From the NCBI GenBank assembly GCA_016293225.1, contig JAEDEQ010000030.1, forward strand, positions 1 through 20,751: a stretch of DNA of 20,751 nucleotides, written 5' to 3'. A program made the translations under genes and the position numbers. Each line of letters begins with the position of its first letter. Within the stretch, counting starts at the first letter, position 1. Below, piece after piece: positions 14,334 to 20,751 of this stretch. The notes below the pieces were generated by a model that did no database searches, had not been told where the DNA came from, and was given only the letters and a program-made list of their open reading frames with translations. The DNA is from Clostridiaceae bacterium (GTDB lineage Bacteria; Bacillota; Clostridia; Oscillospirales; Acutalibacteraceae).

Positions 14334-15535
14334 AAGCAGTGATTGAAAAAAGCACGGCAGTCGGCTGTGTCGAAGTGCCGCCGTCAAAAAGCGTGCTTCA
14401 CCGTATGCTCATCTGCGCCGCACTTTCAAAGGGAGAAAGCACAATTAATAACGCTTATTACAGCGAGGATATCCTTGCAACGCTTGACTGCCTTGAAGCA
14501 ATGGGCGCAAAGATTGAAAAAACGCAAACGAGCGTTACCGTCAAAGGCTTTTCGCCGTTTGATATTCCGGAAAATGCAGTTCTTCCCTGCCGGGAGAGCG
14601 GAAGCACCCTGCGCTTTCTTCTTCCGCTTGCTCTGCTTTGCGGAAAAAGGGTAACCTTTACCGGCAGCGAAAAGCTGATGTCCCGTCCGCTTTTTGTCTA
14701 TGAGGAGATATGCAAAGAGCAGAACATAATCTTTGAAAAGGGTAAAAACTCTCTGACCGTCTGCGGAAAGCTCAAAAAAGGCGAGTACAGCGTTCCGGGA
14801 AATGTCAGCAGCCAGTTTATTACGGGTCTGCTTTTTGCTTTGCCGTTTCTCGGCGAATCAAAAATTATGCTTACAACCGCTCTTGAAAGCAAGAGCTACA
14901 TTGATATAACACTGTCTGTTATGAAAAAATACGGTGTATCTGCAAACTGGCAGAACGCCGGAACGCTTTATTTGGGTTCAGGGCAAACTTTTAAAGCGGT
15001 CGGTATGACTGCCGAGGGCGACTGCTCCTCCGCCGCTTTCCTTTCCGCGTTCAATCTTTTGGGCGGTTCTGTCACCGTTGGCGGAATTGAAAGCGACACG
15101 CTTCAGGGAGACAGAGTTTATAAGGAATACTTTGAACTTCTTGAACAGGGCACTCCGGTTCTTGACCTTGCGGACTGTCCCGATCTTGCGCCGATACTTA
15201 TGACGCTCGCGGCATATAAAAACGGCGCAGTGTTCAAAAACACCGCACGGCTCAAAATGAAAGAAAGCGACCGCGGCGAGGTAATGAAAGAGGAGCTTTC
15301 CGCTTTCGGTGCGGATATTACGGTTCTTGAAAACGAGATAATTGTGAAAAAAGCGCCGCTTCATGCGCCCGACAGAGTTCTCTGCGGCCATAATGACCAC
15401 AGGGTTGTGATGTCGCTTGCGGTTTTGCTCAGTGCGTTTTCCGGTGAGATTGACGGCGCGCAGGCAGTTGCAAAAAGCTTTCCGACTTTTTTTGAAGTGA
15501 TAAAAAATTTGGGAATAAGAGTTGAATTGATATGA
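14330..15535 (+). CDS. aroA: 3-phosphoshikimate 1-carboxyvinyltransferase (EPSP synthase)
   Basis: 401 aa, a little shorter than the E. coli enzyme (427). It joins PEP to shikimate-3-phosphate. Motifs: PPSKSVLHR (Lys20, Ser21, Arg25), CRESGSTLRF (87-96), SSQFITGLL, LKMKESDR and GHNDHRV near the C-terminus. The PEP/glyphosate loop reads ESGSTLRF where class I enzymes have NAGTAMRP: the glycine is kept but the position of E. coli Pro101 is Phe96. GAGG lies 8 nt before the ATG, which overlaps aroQ by 4 nt. Confidence 0.95.
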   Translation: MKAVIEKSTAVGCVEVPPSKSVLHRMLICAALSKGESTINNAYYSEDILATLDCLEAMGAKIEKTQTSVTVKGFSPFDIPENAVLPCRESGSTLRFLLPLALLCGKRVTFTGSEKLMSRPLFVYEEICKEQNIIFEKGKNSLTVCGKLKKGEYSVPGNVSSQFITGLLFALPFLGESKIMLTTALESKSYIDITLSVMKKYGVSANWQNAGTLYLGSGQTFKAVGMTAEGDCSSAAFLSAFNLLGGSVTVGGIESDTLQGDRVYKEYFELLEQGTPVLDLADCPDLAPILMTLAAYKNGAVFKNTARLKMKESDRGEVMKEELSAFGADITVLENEIIVKKAPLHAPDRVLCGHNDHRVVMSLAVLLSAFSGEIDGAQAVAKSFPTFFEVIKNLGIRVELI

Positions 15536-16386
15536 TAATAGACAAAAAAACACGCTTTTTGATTGTCGGTCTCGGTCTGATGGGCGGAAGCTATGCCAGA
15601 GGACTGACTCAGAAAGGCTACCATGTTGACGCAATAGTCAACGACAAAAAATCAAAGGACTTTGCGCTGAGTCATGAAATTGTCCGGCAGTGTTCCGATT
15701 TTGTTGACGAAGAGCTTATCAAAAATGCAGATGTATTGATTTTTGCACTGTATCCGCACACATTCATTGAGTGGATTGAAAAGAACGGCGCGCTCATCAA
15801 AAAGGACGCGGTAATCACCGATGTCACCGGCGTCAAGGGCTGCATTGTTGAAAAGGTTCAGTCGCTTCTGCCCGAGGGACCGGAGTTCATCTCCGCCCAC
15901 CCGATGGCCGGACGTGAGGTTTACGGTGTTGAAAACAGCGACGAGCGGATGTTCTTCGGAGCAAACTACATTGTTGTTCCGACCGAGAAGAACACGGAAA
16001 ACGGCATTGAATGCTGCAAGCGTCTTGCGGAAATTTTAGGCTTCGGAAGAATTGTTGAGCTTTCCCCAAAGGAGCACGACGACCTGATAGGTTTTGTTTC
16101 GCAGCTTACTCACTGCATAGCCGTTTCGCTCATGACCTGCTATGAAAACGAACACCTTGAAAAATATACTGCGGACTCGTTCAGGGATCTGACGAGGATT
16201 GCAAATATCAACGAGGTACTCTGGAGCGAGCTGTTCTTTCTCAACCGCGATTCCTTGCTTCGTCAGATGGAGCTTTTTGAGTCTCACTTCCGTAAGCTTT
16301 ATGAAAGCCTCAAAACCGGCGACAGGGACACAATGATAGAAATGATGAAAGAATCGACCGCAAGACGTAAGCTTTTCGATAAATAA
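15532..16386 (+). CDS. tyrA: Prephenate dehydrogenase
   Basis: 284 aa, a single-domain TyrA without chorismate mutase or ACT domain. It oxidatively decarboxylates prephenate to 4-hydroxyphenylpyruvate. Rossmann motif GLGLMGGS (13-20), DVTGVKG, HPMAGRE, LTHCIAVSLM and the FRDLTRIA helix with the substrate-binding arginine. With no ACT domain, tyrosine feedback would have to act elsewhere, for example on DAHP synthase. It overlaps aroA by 4 nt; the prephenate it uses comes from the mutase domain of PheA in the same operon. Confidence 0.93.
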   Translation: MIIDKKTRFLIVGLGLMGGSYARGLTQKGYHVDAIVNDKKSKDFALSHEIVRQCSDFVDEELIKNADVLIFALYPHTFIEWIEKNGALIKKDAVITDVTGVKGCIVEKVQSLLPEGPEFISAHPMAGREVYGVENSDERMFFGANYIVVPTEKNTENGIECCKRLAEILGFGRIVELSPKEHDDLIGFVSQLTHCIAVSLMTCYENEHLEKYTADSFRDLTRIANINEVLWSELFFLNRDSLLRQMELFESHFRKLYESLKTGDRDTMIEMMKESTARRKLFDK

Positions 16387-16410
16387 TTATTTAGAAATGA
16401 GGTTGTAACC

Positions 16411-17439
16411 ATGAATATGACTTTCAAATGCAAGCTTCCGATTCCCCAGGAGATAAAAAAGCAATACCCCGCTTCCGAAAAAGCGGTAAAGATTAAAGAA
16501 GAACGCGACAAGGAGCTAAAAGCAATCTTTGAGGGCAGGGACAAACGCCTTGTTCTTGTCATCGGCCCCTGTTCCGCAGACAACGAGGACAGCGTGATGG
16601 ACTATGTTTCCCGTCTTGCTCCTTTGCAGGAGGAGGTCAAGGACAAGATTCTTATTGTTCCCCGTATCTACACCAACAAGCCGAGAACAACGGGTGACGG
16701 CTACAAGGGTATGCTCCACCAGCCCGACCCAAGCGGAGAAAGCAACCTGCTGGGGGGCATTATCGCAATTCGCAAGCTTCATATGCGCGCGCTGAACGAA
16801 ACCGGTCTCTCCTGTGCGGACGAGATGCTCTATCCCGAAAATCACCGCTATCTCAATGACCTGCTTTCCTATGTTGCCATAGGTGCAAGATCGGTTGAAA
16901 ACCAGCAGCACCGCCTGACTGCGAGCGGACTTGATATTCCCGTAGGAATGAAGAATCCGACCGGAGGCGACCTTTCGGTAATGATGAACTCAATAACCGC
17001 CGCTCAGCATCCGCACGAATTTATCTACAGAGGCTGGGAGGTTCAGTCCCACGGAAACCCCTATGCCCACGCTATCCTCAGAGGATATGTCAACAAAAGG
17101 GGAGTAAGCCTTCCGAACTATCACTATGAAGACCTTATTAGAGTTTGCGAGCTTTACGCGGAAACAGACCTCAAAAATCCGTCGATTATCGTTGACACAA
17201 ACCACGCAAACTCAGCCAAAAAGTACCTTGAGCAGCCGAGAATTGCAAAGGAGGTTCTCCACTGCTGCCGCCACAGCGAGGACATTGCAAAAATTGTCAA
17301 AGGTCTCATGATTGAAAGCTATATTGAAGACGGCTGCCAGAAAATAGGTGACGGCGTATACGGAAAGTCGATCACCGACCCGTGCCTCGGCTGGGAAAAA
17401 ACAAAGCGGCTTGTGCTTGAGCTTGCCGACCTTTATTAA
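16411..17439 (+). CDS. aroF: DAHP synthase, type I (AroF/G/H family)
   Basis: 342 aa, similar in length to E. coli AroG (350). It condenses PEP and erythrose-4-phosphate, the first step of the pathway. Metal-site motifs: GPCS with Cys54, DTNHANSAKK, the IES glutamate and SITDPCLGWE. PEP/E4P residues lie in KPRTTGDGYKG and the IGARSVENQ segment. The alpha-type N-terminal extension (about 1-45), which in E. coli carries part of the inhibitor site, is present, so feedback inhibition is plausible, but the effector (Phe or Tyr) cannot be read. The start has GAGGT 6 nt upstream, 24 nt after tyrA. The operon ends 20 nt after its stop at a strong terminator. The paralogue letter is a convention only. 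Confidence 0.95.
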   Translation: MNMTFKCKLPIPQEIKKQYPASEKAVKIKEERDKELKAIFEGRDKRLVLVIGPCSADNEDSVMDYVSRLAPLQEEVKDKILIVPRIYTNKPRTTGDGYKGMLHQPDPSGESNLLGGIIAIRKLHMRALNETGLSCADEMLYPENHRYLNDLLSYVAIGARSVENQQHRLTASGLDIPVGMKNPTGGDLSVMMNSITAAQHPHEFIYRGWEVQSHGNPYAHAILRGYVNKRGVSLPNYHYEDLIRVCELYAETDLKNPSIIVDTNHANSAKKYLEQPRIAKEVLHCCRHSEDIAKIVKGLMIESYIEDGCQKIGDGVYGKSITDPCLGWEKTKRLVLELADLY

Positions 17440-17459
17440 TGAATAACCGATAAAACATG

Positions 17460-17497
17460 ATCGTACTTTGGTGCAGCTTGCCAAAGTACGATTTTTT
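17460..17497 (+). terminator. Terminator of the aromatic operon
   Basis: ATCGTACTTTGG (17460-17471) pairs perfectly over 12 bp with CCAAAGTACGAT (17481-17492) around a 9-nt loop, followed by TTTTT to 17497. It separates the aromatic operon from the SOS-box promoter. Confidence 0.93.
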
Positions 17498-17568
17498 GTA
17501 TTTTACTTCCGAAAACTCCGTGTTAACGCCAAAAAGTAAAAATGACCGTTCCTTTTTTAAAAAAATAC

Positions 17569-17597
17569 TTGACAACGCTCAAAAATGAGCCTAAAAT
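17569..17597 (+). promoter_or_regulatory. Sigma-A promoter of the SOS-box operon
   Basis: TTGACA (17569-17574), 17-bp spacer, TAAAAT (17592-17597): near-perfect consensus with an A-rich upstream tract. The LexA box starts 12 nt after the -10, over the expected transcription start. Confidence 0.85.
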
Positions 17598-17609
17598 TAA
17601 AGATGTAAC

Positions 17610-17623
17610 CGAACAAATGTTCG
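17610..17623 (+). promoter_or_regulatory. LexA-binding SOS box
   Basis: CGAACAAATGTTCG is an exact match to the Gram-positive LexA (DinR) consensus CGAAC-N4-GTTCG. Its position just after the -10 of a strong promoter is where LexA represses. The genes behind it should be induced by DNA damage. Confidence 0.88.
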
Positions 17624-17674
17624 GAAGAACCAAGGAGTTTCGCATAAGAACGGTTAAGGAGGAAAACACGATAA

Positions 17675-17752
17675 ATGCGATATCGTAATATTGAAGTATC
17701 ATTTTTCGGAAAGGAAGATCATATTGACGCAGAACAGTTTTATGCAATTTGA
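17675..17752 (+). CDS. 25-codon ORF overlapping the regulator start
   Basis: ATG at 17675 follows AAGGAGG, the best ribosome site in this leader, with a 12-nt gap, longer than ideal. The peptide begins MRYRNIEVSFFGKEDHID and ends at TGA 17750-17752, inside the first codons of the regulator gene in another frame. It looks like the N-terminus of a globular protein rather than a leader peptide, since it has no repeated codon run. Possible explanations: a coupled upstream ORF, a +1 frameshift at the ATT-TGA end into the regulator frame, or a chance ORF. Confidence 0.35.
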   Translation: MRYRNIEVSFFGKEDHIDAEQFYAI

Positions 17753-18365
17753 AAGCATTTCGGCAAAAGAGGCGTTTGACGTTTGGCAGGCGCAGCAGAA
17801 CATTGATATTGACGATTACATTCTCAGGCGGCGGCGCAGGGAGCTTAATGAGCTTGTCAGAAAGGTTATTAAAAACGAGCTTTGCGAAAAGGACAGGCTC
17901 CTTGTTGCGCTGCATTGGTACAAGGGAAAGAGCAAAGATGAAATTGCGGACATTATGGGTATTGACCGCTCAACGGTGTTCAGACGCTTTGATAAAATCA
18001 ATGACATAATTTATGAAAAGCTTAAATATGCCATTGAGTACCGTTACGGCGACGATTTTTCAAAAAAAGCGATGATGCTCATCAAAAAGGACGTGTCGGC
18101 AACCGGCAGCCTGCGCGAGCTTGAAAGCATCGGAAACAGGCTTTTGCGGTTGCGCAGGGATCAGTATCTTTCGCGCAAGGACGTCAGCGAGTGCACGGGC
18201 ATCGGGCAGGAGCGGCTTTCGCTCATTGAAAAAAGCGGAAAGGAGATAACAATGGCCGAGCTGAAAAAGCTTTCCTCGTTTTTCAGGGTATCAAGCGATT
18301 ATATAGTTTTCGGAAAGGCTCGGGTTTTGCGCGATGAAAAAACCGGCAGACCGGTTTCGGTATGA
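17724..18365 (+). CDS. SOS-controlled regulator with sigma-region-4-like and XRE helix-turn-helix domains
   Basis: 213 aa from TTG 17724, preferred because AAGGAAG lies 6 nt upstream; ATG 17742 (MQFESISAKE) has no ribosome site, and TTG 17691 is further upstream. After an acidic start and an RRRRR run (35-39), residues of about 46-105 form a sigma-70 region-4-like HTH (LCEKDRLLVALHWYKGKSK, then IADIMGIDRSTVFRRFDKI). Residues 137-197 form a Cro/C1-type HTH (YLSRKDVSECTGIGQERLS, ending SSDYIVFG). There is no sigma region 2 and no sensor domain, so it is probably a DNA-binding regulator rather than a complete sigma factor. The promoter carries a perfect SOS box, so it should respond to DNA damage. 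Targets unknown. It overlaps an open frame for the next gene. Confidence 0.75.
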   Translation: MTQNSFMQFESISAKEAFDVWQAQQNIDIDDYILRRRRRELNELVRKVIKNELCEKDRLLVALHWYKGKSKDEIADIMGIDRSTVFRRFDKINDIIYEKLKYAIEYRYGDDFSKKAMMLIKKDVSATGSLRELESIGNRLLRLRRDQYLSRKDVSECTGIGQERLSLIEKSGKEITMAELKKLSSFFRVSSDYIVFGKARVLRDEKTGRPVSV

Positions 18366-18379
18366 AAGGGAGGGTGCTG

Positions 18380-18631
18380 ATGAGAACTTTTGACGAGCTT
18401 TATGAGGAATACGCGGGCTGTATATCCGTGCAGAAAAGGGTGATTGAGTATTACCGCGAAAAGCTCAGGCAGGAGATTAAAAAATCCAACATGAAGGAAG
18501 TGAAAAGGCTCAACAGCCTGCTCTGCGTTCTCTATGCGGAAAAAAGCGAGCTTGAAGAGCGCGCCGCAGGCATCGGAGACTATGTGGCACACTCAAAGCC
18601 CCGGGAAAATATTTATCCCGGAAACAGCTGA
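18380..18631 (+). CDS. Small helical protein of unknown function
   Basis: 83 aa from ATG 18380, chosen because GGAGGG lies 5 nt upstream; a weaker in-frame ATG at 18362 overlaps the regulator stop. The sequence is nearly all charged helix (TFDELYEEYAGCISVQKRV, then REKLRQEIKK and EKSELEERAAGIGDY), suggesting a short coiled-coil pair. I do not recognise the family. It is spaced for co-transcription with the regulator and could be a partner or anti-factor for it. A 6-bp hairpin CCGGGA/TCCCGG (18601-18621) lies in its last codons. Confidence 0.65.
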   Translation: MRTFDELYEEYAGCISVQKRVIEYYREKLRQEIKKSNMKEVKRLNSLLCVLYAEKSELEERAAGIGDYVAHSKPRENIYPGNS

Positions 18632-18724
18632 AAAAGCAGAGCCTATGAAAGGGGCGTCTCTCACCCTCCGGAAAACCGAATCATATATTGTAGTGATTAA
18701 TCTGTTTGATGAGGGTGAAAGAAT

Positions 18725-18955
18725 ATGAATTATATATACATCAAGTTTTCAAGCCAGACTCAGGGCGAAAAAGCGCGCTCCGTGCTCAAAAAGCACGGCG
18801 TTGACTCAAGGCTGCGGCGAAATCCGAATCCGAATCACAAAGAGGGCTGTAATTTTGCCCTTTTTGTTTTCGGCGATATCTTCCGAGCGTTTGATATTAT
18901 TTCGGAAAACAATATTCAGACAATGGGCATAGAAAGGTTCGGTGACGGCAGATGA
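18725..18955 (+). CDS. DUF3343 protein (putative Se/S carrier-like)
   Basis: 76 aa, full length for this small family. The N-terminal half YIYIKFSSQTQGEKARSVL is the usual beta-alpha start; the conserved cysteine is Cys42 in HKEGCNFAL. DUF3343 proteins are annotated by family as putative sulfur or selenium carriers and often sit next to class V aminotransferases, as here. GAGGGTG lies 7 nt upstream. The ATG of the next gene overlaps its stop by 4 nt, so the two are made together, and Cys42 could accept the persulfide or selenide from that enzyme. The 93-nt gap before it holds no clear terminator. Confidence 0.8.
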   Translation: MNYIYIKFSSQTQGEKARSVLKKHGVDSRLRRNPNPNHKEGCNFALFVFGDIFRAFDIISENNIQTMGIERFGDGR

Positions 18956-20103
18956 TTTATCTTGACAACGCGGCAACAACGTTTCCAAAGCCTGCACAGG
19001 TCATATCCGCCTGCGTCGGTGCAATGCGCTTTTACGGAGCAAACCCGGGGCGCGGCGGCCACAAAATGTCCGTCAGGGCGGGCGAGACGGTCTTCGGCTG
19101 CCGCGAAAAGCTTGCGCAAATGTTTTCCTGCAAGGAGGAGCGGACGGTCTTTACGCTCAACTGCACCCACTCGCTCAATCTTGCGGTCAAGGGCGTACTC
19201 AAAAAGGGCGATCATGCAATAATCTCCTCGCTTGAGCACAATTCCGTTCTGCGTCCGCTTGAAAACATGAGGGAAAAGGGTCTGATAAGCTATGACGTTG
19301 CCGCGGTTGAGCCGCTCGACGATGAAAAAACCGTCAAAAACTTTGAAAGGCTTATCCGGCCGAACACAAGGCTTATCCTCTGTACCCACGCTTCAAATGT
19401 TTTCGGAACGGTTCTGCCCGTTAAAAAGCTTTCTGCGCTTTGCAAAAAGCACGGACTGATTTTTGCGCTCGACTGCGCCCAGAGCGCCGGAATTTTCCCG
19501 ATTGACATGGAAAAGGACGGAATTGACATTGTCTGCGCTCCGGGACACAAGGGGCTTTTCGGCCCAATGGGCACGGGCATTCTGATGTTTTCAAAGAATA
19601 TTGAAATTGAAAGCCTTGTTCAGGGCGGCACAGGCAGCCTTTCACTGCAGAAGTCGCAGCCGGGAATATATCCGGATTCTCTTGAAAGCGGAACGGTCAA
19701 TCTGCCTGGCATTGCAGGCCTTTCCGCAGGGCTCGACTTCATCAAATCACGCGGAGGGGAAAGGGCAATCCACGAAAAAGAGACCTATCTTATGAAAATT
19801 CTTAAAGAGGATCTTTCCGTAATTAAAAATATCACCGTTTTTGATAATATGCATTCAAAAATATATTCGCCGACGCTGTCGTTTGTTGTGAACGGGGAAC
19901 ACAGCGAGCAGACCGCACAGAAGCTTGACGACAGAAACATTGCTGTGCGTGCGGGCTATCACTGCTCTTATCTTGCGCACAGCTTTTGCAAAACAACGCG
20001 AAGCGGCACGGTAAGAGTCAGTCCGTCGGTCTTTAATACGAAAAGCGACGTTAAATTTTTCGTTTTTTCCCTGAACTTAATTGCAAACAACGGAAAAATG
20101 TGA
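18952..20103 (+). CDS. Class V aminotransferase, cysteine desulfurase type
   Basis: 383 aa. Fold-type I PLP enzyme: it begins MIYLDNAATTFPKP, has SSLEHNSVLRPL (PLP-stacking His), DCAQSAG and the Schiff-base lysine Lys200 in APGHKG. The C-terminal RAGYHCSYLAH carries Cys338, the likely persulfide cysteine, and is followed by SGTVRVSPSVFNT. This matches the IscS/SufS-like group closest to the Firmicutes cysteine desulfurase family typified by EF2568, rather than IscS or SufS proper. It probably removes sulfur or selenium from cysteine or selenocysteine and hands it to the DUF3343 protein, whose gene it overlaps by 4 nt. No scaffold (IscU/SufU) or tRNA-thiolation gene is adjacent. Confidence 0.88.
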   Translation: MIYLDNAATTFPKPAQVISACVGAMRFYGANPGRGGHKMSVRAGETVFGCREKLAQMFSCKEERTVFTLNCTHSLNLAVKGVLKKGDHAIISSLEHNSVLRPLENMREKGLISYDVAAVEPLDDEKTVKNFERLIRPNTRLILCTHASNVFGTVLPVKKLSALCKKHGLIFALDCAQSAGIFPIDMEKDGIDIVCAPGHKGLFGPMGTGILMFSKNIEIESLVQGGTGSLSLQKSQPGIYPDSLESGTVNLPGIAGLSAGLDFIKSRGGERAIHEKETYLMKILKEDLSVIKNITVFDNMHSKIYSPTLSFVVNGEHSEQTAQKLDDRNIAVRAGYHCSYLAHSFCKTTRSGTVRVSPSVFNTKSDVKFFVFSLNLIANNGKM

Positions 20104-20226
20104 TACCATATTATAAATTAAATATAGTGTTATTCTAATAAAATTTAAAGTTTATATAAAGCTATCGGCGTAATTTCAATACAAGGAAAACCGATTGCTC
20201 TTTTTAAAATCTTGGCTGGTGAAAAT
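20104..20226. other. Intergenic region before cdaA
   Basis: AT-rich, no gene. A weak promoter is possible: TTGCAA (20081-20086), 17-bp spacer and TACCAT (20104-20109) with a TG before it, inside the end of the desulfurase gene. No convincing terminator follows that gene, so cdaA may also receive read-through. Confidence 0.3.
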
Positions 20227-20751
20227 ATGAATGATTTTATTGTTGCGGTGAAGGAGAACGCCGTAAAGCTTGTTTCGTCGCTCAGGTGGAACGATTTTCT
20301 TGATATATTTGTTGTTGCCCTTGCGCTCTATTACTGCATCAGACTGTTCAGGCAGACAAGGGCAACCCACCTTGTAAAGGGCTTCATTTTTCTTGCCGTC
20401 TGCTATCTTGTTGTTTCCGCGCTGAACATGACCGCAAGCAGCTATCTTTTCAGCAGACTTTTCAATGATATTGTTATTGTTGTCATTCTCCTTTTTCAGC
20501 CGGAGTTCCGCCATGCGATTGAAAGCTTCGGAAGGGGAGACTTCAAAAAGGTCACAATTTTTTCGCGCTCCTCGTCCATTGAACGCGAGGAAAAGCGCGC
20601 CGCCGTTTCCGCCGTTGTCAAGGCTGTTTCAAACATGAGCGAGGAAAAAATCGGCGCTCTGATTGTTTTTGAAGGCAAAAGCCCCCTCGGGGAAATTGTT
20701 GCAACGGGAAGCGAGATAGACGCAAAGATATCCGTTCCTATCATTGAAAAC
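20227..20751 (+). CDS. cdaA: Diadenylate cyclase CdaA, 5' part
   Basis: The first 175 codons; the gene runs off the window (family length is about 270-280). ATG 20227 follows GGTG by 5 nt; an ATG at 20231 is out of frame. Three membrane helices are visible (about 23-42, 50-66 and 78-92: FLDIFVVALALYYCI, GFIFLAVCYLVVSAL, DIVIVVILLF), followed by FQPEFRHAIESFGRG and the start of the DAC domain, IGALIVFEGKSPLGEIVATG. CdaA makes c-di-AMP from two ATP at the membrane; c-di-AMP controls potassium, osmolyte uptake and wall homeostasis. The catalytic DGA and RHR motifs lie beyond the window. In Firmicutes cdaA is normally followed by cdaR and glmM. Confidence 0.93.
   Translation, partial: MNDFIVAVKENAVKLVSSLRWNDFLDIFVVALALYYCIRLFRQTRATHLVKGFIFLAVCYLVVSALNMTASSYLFSRLFNDIVIVVILLFQPEFRHAIESFGRGDFKKVTIFSRSSSIEREEKRAAVSAVVKAVSNMSEEKIGALIVFEGKSPLGEIVATGSEIDAKISVPIIEN

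Noticed and set aside
17724..18365. A complete alternative sigma factor
   Set aside because: Only a region-4-like HTH is present; no region 2 core-binding or -10 recognition segment is visible, and an XRE domain follows instead.
1..20751. CRISPR array, rRNA operon, complete insertion sequence
   Set aside because: No regularly spaced direct repeats, no rRNA-like sequence and no intact transposase were seen in the window.

Overview
The window looks like chromosome of a low-to-mid GC Gram-positive anaerobe of the Clostridia, probably a gut Oscillospiraceae/Ruminococcus-like bacterium. This is inferred from the gene families (YqeG-type HAD phosphatase, phi-LC3-type holin, CdaA diadenylate cyclase, DUF3343 protein), the purine-rich ribosome binding sites, the consensus sigma-A promoters and a Bacillus-type LexA box. 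No species can be named from sequence alone.

Layout. (1) 1-1494 is AT-rich accessory DNA: terminators, a large nested stem-loop, a chimeric gene carrying only the C-terminal part of a serine recombinase, and a remnant ORF. It ends at a 3' half of a tRNA gene (1495-1539, anticodon loop to CCA, probably tRNA-Val) followed by that tRNA's terminator. This is the signature of an element integrated at a tRNA, with the element on the left. (2) 1600-2360 is a compact hicAB toxin-antitoxin module on the minus strand, with a perfect consensus promoter overlapped by an inverted repeat. (3) 2560-7940 is a mixed housekeeping/surface region: two HSL-type alpha/beta hydrolases with N-terminal signal or anchor segments, an isolated phage holin, a membrane-anchored CE2-like SGNH esterase, a YqeG phosphatase and a Cys-rich tandem DUF305 protein. 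(4) 8150-17497 is a nine-gene operon: aminotransferase, pheA, aroB, aroC, aroE-aroK fusion, aroQ, aroA, tyrA and DAHP synthase. Together these encode every step from erythrose-4-phosphate plus PEP to phenylalanine and tyrosine. Most genes overlap by 4 nt or nearly abut. The operon starts at a promoter whose -35 lies in an inverted repeat and ends at a strong intrinsic terminator. (5) 17569-20103 is a second transcription unit. It begins at a consensus promoter with a perfect SOS (LexA) box just downstream of the -10. It encodes a regulator with two helix-turn-helix domains (sigma-70 region-4-like plus XRE), a small helical protein, a DUF3343 protein and a class V aminotransferase/cysteine desulfurase. 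A 25-codon ORF with the best ribosome binding site overlaps the start of the regulator. (6) 20227 to the end is the 5' part of cdaA, which makes the second messenger c-di-AMP.

The most unusual signals are the LexA box ahead of a dual-HTH regulator and sulfur/selenium-type genes, the overlapping mini-ORF there, the tRNA-fragment integration boundary, the one-operon Phe/Tyr pathway with an aroE-aroK fusion, and the tandem Cys-rich DUF305 protein. I found no clearly new defence system.
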